Source: Oscheius sp. JU75
Taxonomy: Eukaryota; Nematoda; Chromadorea; Rhabditida; Rhabditidae
Length of the DNA: 64,000 nt
NCBI GenBank assembly: GCA_037178855.1
Contig: JASJZC010000007.1
Coordinates: forward strand, 6,820,001-6,884,000
Reading direction: 5' to 3'
The position numbers and the translations under genes are program-made. Of the stretch, positions 24,623-35,825 are shown in pieces (position 1 is the first letter of the stretch; each line of letters begins with the position of its first letter). Below the pieces are notes generated by a model. It had not been told where the DNA came from. It saw nothing but the letters and a program-made list of their open reading frames with translations, and ran no database searches.

Positions 24623-27378
24623 TGAGTCAAAAGCGCGGAGAACAAAGGTGAAAAAACAGTAGAGTTTTGGTAAATATTTTTAATGAGCTCAGAGTACTGA
24701 AGCACTTGAGCACTCAAGAACTCTGACAATGTTTTTGCGCTTAGATATGTCTCATAATAGCTGGACTACACGCTAGCGAACAGAGACTCGGCAAGTAAAT
24801 TCGATTGTGAACGTCTGCTCTGACCTGAATTTGTCACATTAGGAGGTGTGCGAAGAGCGAAAGGAAGCTCGTCCAGAAAAGAGGGAGCAAAGAATGATAA
24901 AGTACAGCTAAAAAGGGTCTACACGGCGCATGTCACCTTCAATCTGGCGCTGACATGTATAACAAAAATATACGTCTGCACGCCGTGCAAGAGCAGTGGG
25001 TTACAGGCAAATGAGCAATTAGGCCTCCGTGTTTTATCTCGTCTTTCAGTTTTCACCAACAGAGGGATGAGGTCATCGTGCTTTGCAATCAGGTTAGGGA
25101 TGATGATTGGGAGAAGAGACAGAAAAACGATACTCGTGTAGTGCTGGAGGAGGCGTGTGAGAATCCAGGCCTTATGGATAACTAAGTAGGCTGAGAAGAT
25201 CTCCCTCCAGATTCCCTCAAAATAGCGTTTTTACCCGTGTTCAAAACAGATATCGTGTACAAGTCAAATTTCATCTGATTAAGCCATTCATTTTTCTCCT
25301 AACTCGGATGGAATAAGTGAAGAATTTACGTCAGGGACGACAAACAACTGCATCTTTGATCAGGCTGCAAGATAGAGATGAAGATTACTTCCTTTAGGTT
25401 AAGATGTCTTTTGGGAAAGATAAAGGGCTGTCTAGATGACTAGCTGTGAATAGCCGACGCGAGCCGTATGTAAAATAAAAATGGTCTGCCAACGAATGAT
25501 GATGTTGATCTTATCTAAATTCTGTCTACTTCAGCAGAGAGGGAGAGAACATCATTAGCTTCATCAGGCGGAAATGGCCAAAGCTTCGTGGTCAATTTGT
25601 TCTCTCAAAAGCATAATTGCGACAAAACCGAACGCTTGTTCGAACTCTGCTCTCTTTCTTTTGGGTTGGACTGCTTAACGAGAAGCCGTTTCATTAGACT
25701 AACTGCTCTCGCTCTAAGCGACCAGAAAAAGAACAAGTTGAAAAATCGTGGATTGGGCTTATGTGGACCAGGTTCAATCGCAATTAGTCAGAGAAGGATA
25801 GGGATGCCTGCTTCTATAGATGAAAGACACTCAATCAACAGGCCATTGAAAAAAAAACTTTCTTACAAGGAAGTCTTCTTGAAAAGGTTTAGGTGCATGG
25901 GCTAAATAAGATACTGATGCTGTAAATAGCGTTAGGAGGAGACTAGTGCAAAGCAACTGACAGATAGACATCAGTTTTTTCGAGCTCAGTGAGTTTAGCG
26001 TGAGTAGGGCGCATTAGACAGCACACCTGTCATAGTCGCTTCTGAGCAACAAAATAATCAAACAATTCGTTGTCGCGAGTTTAGCACATGTAACAAGTGT
26101 CATCTATGAGCGATAGCCCCGTAAACATTTCAATTAGTCTTACTACCTGCTTCCAGAATCTCTGTTGACCGTTGCCTTTTAGAGTACCACGTGAAATGGG
26201 ACCACAAGACTGGCTCTTGAGCCTACGTTTTGTCTTACAAATGGCTGGTGGAAAAAGAAGACAAATGCAACAATCAATTGGCCCCTTTGACCCGGATCTA
26301 ACAAGAATTATCTTTCCAAGAATTATAGCGTAAGTAGAACAAGATTTTACCCTTTTACAGTCAGAATTGACTGTCTCAATAGGATAAACAGATCTAACTT
26401 GAGTGTTCACAATATTATGTATTTAGCATGCCCTCTATCTTAATGCAATTCACTGCATTTACAATGAATTGAAAGAACGAAGATAAAAAATAAGGAACAA
26501 GAATGGCAGGTAGATTGAACAAAAGAGAGTGCAGTTGCCCTTGAAATCGTCTAATGGTAGCCCGTTTTCTGCTCGTCGAACTTCTCATCTATGGAAAAAT
26601 GACTAGGTTAGCAGGGAGAGTCAAGGAGATAATGGGCCGGCAAAATGCCTGACAAGGATGTTTTGGGCCATTTGATGCACGCGAATCTCCCATTCCGTCC
26701 AACACTGCCACCAAGTGGCTTTTTTAAACATCTGTTCACACGAGAGTTGGAGCGAGATCGGAACCCCACATTGAACAAATAAATACATTAGCACAAGCTC
26801 ACTTACCTAGGATAGTGACCAAATCGGGCAAAATAGAGATGTCGGTCGGCTGAGAGCAACATTCACGGGGATTAATAGTGTTTCCACTTGTGGAGGCAGA
26901 ACGGGGAGGTGTTGCCCAGATGGCTTGCGATCTCGATGCCCCCGCAACAATATATAAACGCCTGCTTCAAAGCAGATTTTGACAAGTAGCCGTAAGATTA
27001 GTCAGCGAGAGCTTCCTCAATGACGATTCGAGGAGACATGGCTGCACATCAATGAATCTCATATTAGCATCTTTACTAGGGTGCTGTAACATTCATTTAT
27101 CAGAGGAGCAAGAGAAAGATGTTCATTTTGAACAGAGCAATAGAATGGAATGTACACCTCACAGAGATAATTCGCAAAACCTTCATTTCAGCTGGATTTC
27201 CTCGAAGATAAACCCGGACGAGCATTTTGCGTCACATGGATCTTGAAAATGAAAATGAACCGGTTCGGGGAAAGAGGAACCACTCTCCTTATTTATGCAA
27301 TATATCACAGACGTTTCTTGTGGATAGTGAAGAAACTTTAGTTGTTTCTACTTTCATCCATCTGAACCTTATCTGATT

Positions 27379-27988
27379 TTAATAGAAGAGTGGGGAATTC
27401 ACCTCAAACTCGGCCAATTCACGAATATTCTTGGATATTTGTTGAAGACGGTCAGAGTTGAATGCGGCCATGTGGAAAAGTTTCTTCTCCTAAAAAAGAT
27501 CCATTACTCCTTGGCGTTTGCCCAATTACCTGATAGTCGTATTCACAAAGCAATTGCCCATTATGAACAGTGAATTTGTCGCCCACACAGAATCTCAGGC
27601 TGCAAACGGCACATTTGAAGCAATTTAGATGGTACACTTTGTCTCTGAAAAGCCATCATTTACAAGTATGCAAGCTCATTTTCACTTAGCCCTCATGATC
27701 ATATCATTCATACAAATAGTTGACGTGCAGGCAGCACAGTCCGTCTCGCGTGCGTATAGACGAACGTAGTCGTGTCGGCAGAGAGTCATTCCGTCACGGT
27801 AGAACAATTTTTGACCACTATCACAGAGACGGGCGTGGCAACAAAAGCACTGCAATACTTGATATATAGGTGGAAGGTCAAAAACTTACCCGAAGACAGT
27901 CCTCGTGCCAGGTTTTGTCTAATGCCACGAAAATATACTTATTAAAGATTTGCTCTTTACAACCCGCACAGTAGGACCCAGTAGACAT
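27379..27988 (-). CDS. LIM-only protein with two LIM domains (LMO/Beadex type)
   Basis: Four exons join in frame to 162 aa: 27988-27890, 27849-27686, 27644-27530 and 27489-27379. LIM1 (~aa 7-58) starts CAGCKEQIFNKYIFVALDK and ends TLCRHDYVRLY. LIM2 (~70-123) starts CAACTSTICMNDMIMRAK and continues VYHLNCFKCAVC, then LRFCVGDKF and LCEYDY. The zinc ligands C-x2-C, H-x2-C, C-x2-C and C-x2-H/D are all present. The match to LMO1-4 (for example DKYWHEDCLKC and VYHLDCFAC) is strong. LMO proteins are nuclear adaptors that bind LDB cofactors and bHLH or LIM-homeodomain factors. No homeodomain follows. Instead there is a 37-residue tail (LFHMAAFNSDRLQQISKNI, then ELAEFEVN) that vertebrate LMOs lack. 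A splice acceptor lies 16 nt upstream of the ATG, consistent with trans-splicing or a 5' UTR intron. Confidence 0.88.
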
Positions 27989-28006
27989 TTGAACAGACGG
28001 AGATCT

Positions 28007-29968
28007 AAAATTAGGCATTGAAAATGCACAAAATGAGGATGGCCTCATATGGACGGCGCGTAAGGAAGTCGAATAGACAACTTGTGGCTGTTTAATCAAG
28101 GAAAGCTGTTGCTCTAATGAGGTACAAATGAGGCAAGGGATTACAAGAAGCGGACAGGTGTCATCTAATTTAATCTGGTCATATGAATAAATTTGCTTAA
28201 AACTAACTAATTAAAACAAACAGCTCAGAATCGTATGAGTAAGTTTTAATACAATACATCAGCCGAGGACATTAGGTGCTGTGATGCTGAGGGTCTTTGG
28301 GGAGAAAGAAGGGAGAAAGAGTTGTCAGTGAATTGCAGCTACAATTAATGAGACTGTCGTACCAGACTGAAACCTTTACAGGTGACAGACCCAACACCCT
28401 ATCAATCAGTAGATAAACCGAGGAAGAAGTAGAGGGAACCTGATGTGCTGTTGAAGCTAAAGCAAATGTACTCGCTTAATTATGGACCAGCCTATCGTCC
28501 TCCATTACGTTGTGTGGACTCTAATTAAGAGATGACAGCCATAAACTGCAAGTGCTGATATCTCCAAATGCGATCGCACTGACTGACACTCAAAAAAGTA
28601 GTAAAAAAACTTTCATTTCTACAGACTGACATGTAAATAAGTCATTAGTCTGAGGGTGGCATTTGGAACACCAGAGCCCAGAGCTGACAGTATTATTAAA
28701 GCCTCAATTTTTTGTTAGGAAGGGGAAGTAAATAACAATGTCTGTAGAATAAGGGAGAGCGTAAGCATTCTCTACCTGCTACATGTTGTACTGCTCTAAG
28801 AGGTTTACAGTTTTGCTATTTCAAATTGCTGTATCAATCAGTGTAGCTGAAATCAATGTTTTTCTCCAATTGCTGTGGAATTTATGTCACAGCGGATTAT
28901 GCAAAGCTTACCTGAAGTGTTGCAAAGATGACCATGTCCATGGCCAAATCATTTGTAACGTGAACAAGAAATACTAGAAGAATAGATAGTGACCGCAAGA
29001 CAAGCCGAGCGCCAGCTTCGAATAGTCTGTATACATATAATCTAACCTAGCCCTGCCTATAAACACTCCCTGACGGTTTTGATGTACCCGCAATCTTTAC
29101 GATAGCCTCTAAGGCGCCAATCAACGCACAATAGCTATACAGAAGCGCAACAGATGAGAATTAACTGAGTGAAGTGCAAAGCGGTAATGATATTGGACTG
29201 TGATGAATGTCGCGCGGGCTTGCGGCACAGATAAGTCGCAAAACATAATGAAGCGACTAGGCTCTGTTTATTCGGTACTCAAGGCATTTCACCTGACCGA
29301 TCACGTCTGGAGAGTCTTGGAACGTTTGGAGTGAAGATGAGCGCGTTGGTTGATCAGGGTTGCTCAGGCTATGGGATCCGCTGTACAGGCGGGACATGCC
29401 AGGGTAGATTACCTTCATGAACTACCACCCGGGATTGAACTTGCGATCGCTTTCTTTGTATCCCATCATCCTATCCACTTGACTATCCGCACCACCGGCT
29501 AGGATAGTTAAGTGGATAGGATGATGGAATACAAAGAAAGCGATCCACTAGGCTCGCTGTATTGATTTTAATCCTTGCCGCTCTGATTAATCCGCAACAT
29601 TTTCGTATAACACAGGTAAAAAGAGCTCATGTGGATATACGTGGGGTGAACTATGAAAAATGTATGAAATAAATTAGAGAGCCAGAACCGTCGCCTCATT
29701 AAGGGAACATATTTGGAAAGGTGTGTGCCTTTCGCCCAATGCAATCTAACTGAAGTGCTGCCGCATTTGTTTGGATTCAGGTCATCATTTGGCAGAATTT
29801 AACTTCGGGGAAATACAGGTGTTTAAAGTAATTTTCATTAGCAGTCACAATTTGCACAATACTTGTTGTCACCACACTGGAAAAAACGACACGACCCGAA
29901 AAAGTATCTTTTAGACTAAGCGAAAATAGGATAGAAGTTCTTTGGAGAATTGTAAAACAGAAAGAGGA
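28007..29968. other. Gene-free stretch with a tRNA-like foldback
   Basis: No coding exon is supported. The notable structure is the 101-bp inverted repeat at 29445-29545, described separately. Confidence 0.5.
29432..29545. repeat. tRNA-like SINE fragment with 44-bp inverted repeat
   Basis: On the minus strand an A box (TAGTCAAGTGG, 29485-29475) is followed by a B box (GTTCAATCC, 29440-29432) at tRNA-like spacing, as in a tRNA gene or tRNA-derived SINE head. The segment 29445-29488 is repeated in inverted orientation at 29502-29545 with 42 of 44 positions identical and a 13-nt loop. I cannot fold a clean cloverleaf, so an active tRNA is unlikely. A rearranged SINE or tRNA pseudogene fits better. 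Confidence 0.6.
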
Positions 29969-32900
29969 CTATGACAGAGCTAGGTAAGCTTTGTAGTTTT
30001 TGGCAGCAGCCAATTGATGCTTCATCTCTTTCATAAAATCGTGAGGATGGATGGTCAAAGTGAACTCGCCACCTTCTCGAAGCTGGAAACTATGGGCTTA
30101 TAATTGGTAAGGATTGGTAGTTACCTCCTCATAGCGTTGGAAAAATTGGTCGTTTCTGGCGAATGGGTTCAATCGTTTTCCCCCGACTTCCGTAATCACC
30201 TAACAGTTTAAAAATTCGGAAATGTGGGAGTATGGCGTACCGCTGAAGACTGGTGTTCTCCATGGAATGCCGACACAATCGTAGAGGACAAGCCACGTCG
30301 AGCGGCAGAGGAGTCAGGGAAAATTTCGCCAATCCTATTTTTGTGCTTATGAAGACGAATTCCAATGTCTTTATCTTTTTTGACGGGCTTGACTAGAGCA
30401 TAAGTCGTTCCATAAGGTGTTGATCGGAAAACGAGAGAAATCGGAGTGCCAGGCATGGAAACATTGTAGAACAGCTGCGGAATGTTGGTCATTCCACGAA
30501 CTTCGTGTCCTTCTACCTGAAAAGTTATAGGTTAACTAAAAAATCTGTAGAGGCTCACCTCAACAAGCTCGTCACCGATACTCAGCATCGATGACAGTTG
30601 CTTATCCTGTATTTCCGACCAACCTGCCACCCAGATCCTTCCGTGGATTTCTACAAGGAGAACATGCTCCACAATCACGGACAAATTCAGCGAAACATAT
30701 TTGACCTAAATAGCATGTTTGGCTTTTGACAAACTGTAGTATACCTTAGCATGATAATCGTCCCGAACATGGTCGTATTCAGATATATCAGATGAAACAT
30801 ATTCAGATATATCAGATGCCGGAATAATGGTAGAGAGCCTCAATTCCGATGAAAGACTGCTGCTGAAACAACTTAGTTCGAGGTACTACCTCTTCGTTTA
30901 CCACAAAGAGTTGGTTGAGATGGTAGACTGAAGAGGTGAGCTTCCTTGCCGTGAAGGACTGAGAGTGTCGTAAATAGAGTGACTGAGCCTGTGGTGACTA
31001 TGGCGTCCGTTCATTCTGTTCATTATTTTCACAAATGGAAAGATTTTGGCTTACCTTGTGGGCCTTGGCGACCTGGGAGGAGTTGCTACCGTGTGAACAA
31101 ACTCGTTTCTTGGAGTATCAAACAACGGCGAGAGGATGTGCGGAGTCACACTATGCTCATCGCCAGGGGATAAGCACTGAAGCTCAAACTATGTTAATCT
31201 TCCCACCATAACTGACCCCATTGATTGGAAACTCTGAGAAACTTCCGCTTCTCCTCGCGACCAACGGTTCAGGAGGACGCGGCGGGAGAGGAGGTCTTTC
31301 GCAGGGTATGTGCTGGAATGACACGTGGGATGTTCTTAAAGACTCTGGTCTTTCCATACGTTGCTGAAAATGAGATATTCATTACTGTTGGTCAGAACTA
31401 CTTGCGCTGAGAATCGGAGCAGGTGGCATCTCCATGAGAGGCTTCTTTATTGCCTTGGTTTGTTCTTCTTCCCGGAGCCTCTGAAACAAGACTATTGCAA
31501 CAAGTTTGCATATCTATAAAATCTTTTTCCTCATTCTGCAATTGCTCCCAACATTACAGCTTTTACTAATGTGACAACAGTAGATCAAATGGTGCGAAGC
31601 ATCTATTTTGTTTAAATACTATCAAACACAACTGACTATAACCAGAATGTTACCTCTATCAAGAACAAAACGTTTGAACTCACAGCTTCGGACAGACCAG
31701 GCTTCGGTTCGTTGCTGCAACAGGGTAGAATGGAAAGTCGTTTTAGGGTTACAGTGATGGCCTCAACCCACTCCGAGGCAGCGGACCTAAACACAAGAGT
31801 GTTCCCCCATAAATCACAATACATACGGCTGCAGAGCGACAAGTTCCTTGGATTCGAGTTCCGGGAGACCAATGGAAAAGGAACGAGGATCCTCTAGACG
31901 AGTAACGTGACTAGCGTAGAATAAGTCAATCACCTAAAAATAGTGAATACTACGGGTGGCAGGATACGTACTTTCGGTCAATTACTAATTCTGTCGATTA
32001 TGCTCTCGGAGACCAAAAGGTTCCGACCCCACGGGATAAACAAACTCGGTGATCTCAATTGGGCTTACCTTTATCGGTCGATGGTTCGCAATGCACTCGA
32101 TAGTGTGGTACCACTCCAAGAAGGGAATCTTATTGTCGTGAACACAAAGAACCACCCAGATCGCGTCTCCGTAGAAGGGTCCCTGAAATCTCACATGACC
32201 CAGCTCTAATTTCGGGCTTCATTAGCTCAACATGTGGGTCAGCTCAAATGAATTGAGTAAACTGGGTGACAAACAACGTCATTTTCAGAGTCAGTCCTAG
32301 AAAAATATTGGCAGCAAGTGGGATTCCACATTCATCACGAGAAAATGGAGAATATGCGTCAGCTCGTTCATTTTCCCCCTCACCATAAATCTATTGGAAG
32401 ACTCTCTTTTGATGAATAACCGAGAAGAGACTGGGAACAAAAAATTTTGGTGGAAGCCCCCAGACTAGGACTTCGATTGGGAAAAGACTCGTTAAAAAGA
32501 CATTTTGAGAATTAGCGCCCGCTTTGGATTTGTGGTCAACTAAGTAGCGGTCCATTTTGACAGGCAGTCATTCATATTCATATGTGAGAAGGGTCGTCGG
32601 AGAGGGAAGACCCAGCGAAAACAGGAACAGGATGTTGTTTGGGGGCTTTTCAATTCTGTTAAAGAATGTACCTACTTTTCGAGGAAGCAGATAATCCAGT
32701 TAGCAGCTAAAAAGCAAATAAAAGGCCCGAAAAGATGAGTTTGGGCAAGTTCAGAGCTGATGAGTTTCCCAAGAAATTTTTGAAAACTGACCATGTCAGG
32801 AATAACATGTTTGTAGTAGTAGGATTAGATTGGATCAAAAACAACATTCCACGGTTGGGCTACTACTGGAATTGAGCCCCGTTTCCGTCAAAGAGTAAAC

Positions 32901-33083
32901 ACAAAAAACTAGAACGTGTTACCAAAATAGTCGCTAAATAAGGGGTATTTTTAGTCCCGTAAACTCTCGGGGAACTGGAGATTCTGGGAAAGCACTGACC
33001 GTTTTTTTACGAAAAGTACCAGTTTGCCTAGTGGTTTTCAGCTGTAGTAAACTGGATTTGATTGCCTCTCGAGTTGACGGCAT
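29969..33083 (-). CDS. Scaffold protein with PH-like region and two PDZ-like domains
   Basis: The C-terminal part is well supported. A first PDZ-like region reads VLLVEIHGRIWVAGWSE, LSSMLSIGDELVEVEGHEV and SLVFRSTPYG. A second reads DKDIGIRLHKHKNRIGEIF, SSAARRGL and VITEVGGKRLNPFARNDQFF. The protein ends EMKHQLAAAKNYKAYLALS with the stop at 29969. Upstream are Ser/Pro-rich exons with SH3-type motifs (CERPPLPPRPPEPL, TPPRSPRP). Further upstream is a PH-like segment: GPFYGDAIWVVLCVHD, FSIGLPELESKELVALQ and SAASEWVEAITVTLKRLSIL, the last resembling the C-terminal PH helix. The likely first exon is 33083-33000. I do not recognise the exact ortholog. The layout implies a membrane-associated adaptor. 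One junction inside PDZ2 (27-nt in-frame segment) is ambiguous. Confidence 0.65.
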
Positions 33084-33649
33084 GTGGAGAGGCAATTCGC
33101 GCTCGACGAAACCAATCTGCAACGAACCAACTCGTCACAATTAACAATTTATGATAAATAAAGGCAAGATGGGAAAGGTAACCATCCCGTAAGGGACTGT
33201 TTTCGTCGAGATGATTAAAATGAGGACGGGCGGGGCTCGATCAGCAGTTCGTTTCACATGGCAAACAGTCATAGGCATCGTGAGCGAATTTCTATATATC
33301 TCCGTCTCGCCATCTCCTTTTCCGGCGGACAGAAATAACGATGAGCCCAAAAAATAAAACAGGTGCAGCAGCTCTGACATGAGTCGAGAGGCTTGCTGAC
33401 TCACTATTTCTTTACCGTCTCTCGCCGCTCTGCCTCTCCTCGATCAGTCGATGATGCAATGTATTGTCCCCCCGTTCTCTTTCCGCATTTCTGCACAATC
33501 GTTTTTATACGCATTCAGATCACACATTTAGAAGTCCGGCGATTGATACAGCTGATGACAAACGTTTGTACACATGTTGGTGCAAAACATCCGCTTATTT
33601 TCCTGTTCGCTTCCTCAAAGACAAGTCGTTAGTATTGGAAGAGTAGCTT

Positions 33650-34970
33650 TCACCTACCTACGACAATCTTGCGTGTGAGGGTGACACCACTGGACGGCTC
33701 GTTGACCTAGACAGGTTGTTTATGATAATAGAGGTCAGACTGAGCATACCTTGCATCTGTAATCGCCAGCATCCGTCTGTGGATCGTAGTTGGAAATCTC
33801 GAGAATGGCGCCTAGCTTGTAAAGTCGATGCTTCGTTCCTGGAAATCTCTTTTTGAAAAAGTTGTAAAGATCCCACCTGGTGTCCACATAGGGTGTGCCG
33901 GTCTGCTCCAAACAGTCAAGAAAGATTCGCCTTTGGGGGAAACCTGAAATTTTTTACACAATCATGAGAAGACATACCTCACAAGAGATGTTGACCGCTG
34001 CAGTGGCCATAACTGTTCCGGTGGATGTTGTCTTGTCGACAAAGTGGTAGTCTTCTGAACACCAAAACTCGAACTTCTAGATATGTGTATAAACCAAAAA
34101 TGACGACATCAACAGTCTTCTGGAGAACTTGGCCGAGTAGCTGTACTTGACATGCGTAAACTCCACTGTCTTCGGAACGAGCGTTTTGGATCGTTAGACT
34201 CAGTGTGAAGTCATCGAGTTTGGTCATTTTCGCGTTAGCGGAGCTGAATAGGAAGTCTTTTACTTTTAAGAACCAAATATACGAAATAACACCGCCATTT
34301 TTCGTCCAATGAAGTCCTGGTCTCGAGTTGCCGAATACTTCGACTGAACACAAAAGGGACACCTGCTGTCCTGCTGGCTTTTGAAGAGGATTGGCACCGG
34401 GAGAAATGGTCAACTTCGGATCTGCTGAAACAGAATCTATTTTAAATCGCTCTCTCTGTCTGTTTGTGTGCCTGTCTGAAGCCAATATTGCCAATTAGTG
34501 TGCACTACTTTGTGCTCACACTAATTATTTGCAAGTCGAGTCAATTTGGGAAATACCTTCGCTGGGGAAACGTTGCTCCTATTACGGTAGCTAGATTATA
34601 GGGACACATGCTGGTGGATTGAAGTAAGACGCAAGCGTCATGACGCGTTGACAGAAAGAAATATAAACGGGACAGGGTTCAAAGTAAGGTAACTGTCGTT
34701 GAGCCCCTATGGGGGATAATATTATTTGGATAGGAAGTTGGGTCAAAGAGTAGGAAGTGAGTTTAACTGATTAGCAGTGGTCATTAGCATTTGTTTTACT
34801 GGCGAAAGGACAAAGTAGGTACGCCCCGAAGGGACGCAATAAGTTAAGTTCCTGCTCCGAAGGGGCGGTGTCCTAACTTATTTCATACAAAACAAAATGA
34901 ACTCCTCACGTTGAAGGGCTAGAGCAGATACAGCTGGTGCTAAGAAGAGAATCAGCCAGTGGAAGGTCAT
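33650..34970 (-). CDS. Secreted protein with two immunoglobulin domains (ZIG-like)
   Basis: The start exon 34970-34910 encodes a signal peptide (MTFHWLILFLAPAVSALA). Ig1 (exons 34424-34293 and 34256-~34095) has the paired cysteines in VSLLCSVEVFG and SEDSGVYACQVQ plus the core Trp in GLHWTKNG. Ig2 (~34075-33650) has VNISCEVSPKG and TDAGDYRCKVNEP. The frame ends KIVVGR with a stop at 33650, so there is no membrane anchor. Two Ig domains after a signal peptide is the layout of the nematode ZIG family, whose members are secreted by neurons and keep axons and cell bodies in place. The orthologous ZIG cannot be named. Introns are tiny: 36 bp after WTKNG, and 28-37 bp between the Ig domains depending on the donor chosen. 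A splice acceptor (TTCTCAG) ends 5 nt before the ATG. Confidence 0.8.
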
Positions 34971-34975
34971 GTTGG

Positions 34976-35533
34976 CTGAGAACAACTGCGATGTACTGGA
35001 CAGTCGTACCCCATATATCCAGTTAGACGGCCTCTGGCCCAACAGTGTAAAAGTCAATTAGTTTTTGGTGAGGAGTTGGTCCCAAAAAATACAGCTGTTG
35101 CCACAAGGACCTCTCTGACTCATAATAAAAAGGGCGTATCAAAGCAGTTAGCAGTATGGGTAAACGGCGGTCTTTTCTTAACCATCATTTCACTCGAAGT
35201 AACTCGAATTTGATTTGCCAAAAAGAACCCTTTTTGGAAAAGAGTTTAAGATTAGGAGTAGAAGCAATAGTCTTCTAGAAAGGTCTGTGCAAAAGCTCAT
35301 TCCATTTCTCAAACCTTCAAAGAAGGCCTAAGCTTCTGGGTTGGGCACAGCTCTGTTGTTTTTAAAATAGTAAGCGTTCAAAAACTGAGATCGTCTTCTA
35401 CAGTCCCACGTAAACAAGCGTGACGGACAGTTAGTCAATAAAAGTCGGCAAACTCTTGAGAAGCCGGTAGTCTCGTGAGTGTCATAGTCATTCTTTGTCT
35501 CCTTCCGTTCGAATCGTCACTCATCATTCAAAA
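34976..35533. other. Gene-free stretch before the mariner remnant
   Basis: This is upstream flank of the two-Ig gene. No coding signal is visible. A short run near 34820-34870 (CGCCCCGAAGGGACG and CTCCGAAGGGGCGG) has inverted similarity and may be another repeat relic. Confidence 0.35.
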
Positions 35534-35825
35534 TATTGGGTTGGTAAATAAGTCTTTTCGCTTTTTGTAAACATGTTCTTCGCTTTGTTTACGACAACGG
35601 TCGAGCTATTGGTTATAGCACCTCGTGTAGCTCATTCAGTCCTCTACCAAGGGACGACGTCTACGAGGGTATGCCAGTTGTGGTTTCATCACTTTCGGTC
35701 GGGGGACAAAAGCGTCGAAGATGAGCCAAGGTCTGGTCGACCAATGAGGACTTCTAAGTTTTCGGCGCCAGACAATTTAAGCAGGTTTCTGTTGTCATCT
35801 GAGTCTTTCATCATCGGCTGATTTT

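Larger units (their letters stand above)
22212..27378. other. Long gene-free region
   Basis: Over 5 kb carries only short, unlinked open frames with no splice logic or domain signature. It holds two copies of a dispersed hairpin-ended repeat (24233-24622). The rest may be upstream regulatory DNA of the TWK gene and 3' flank of the LIM gene. Confidence 0.5.

Noticed and set aside
33141-33404. Minus-strand 87-codon frame with hydrophobic segments, possible membrane anchor for the two-Ig protein
   Set aside because: The Ig protein has an in-frame stop at 33650, and no acceptor in the right phase joins the two.
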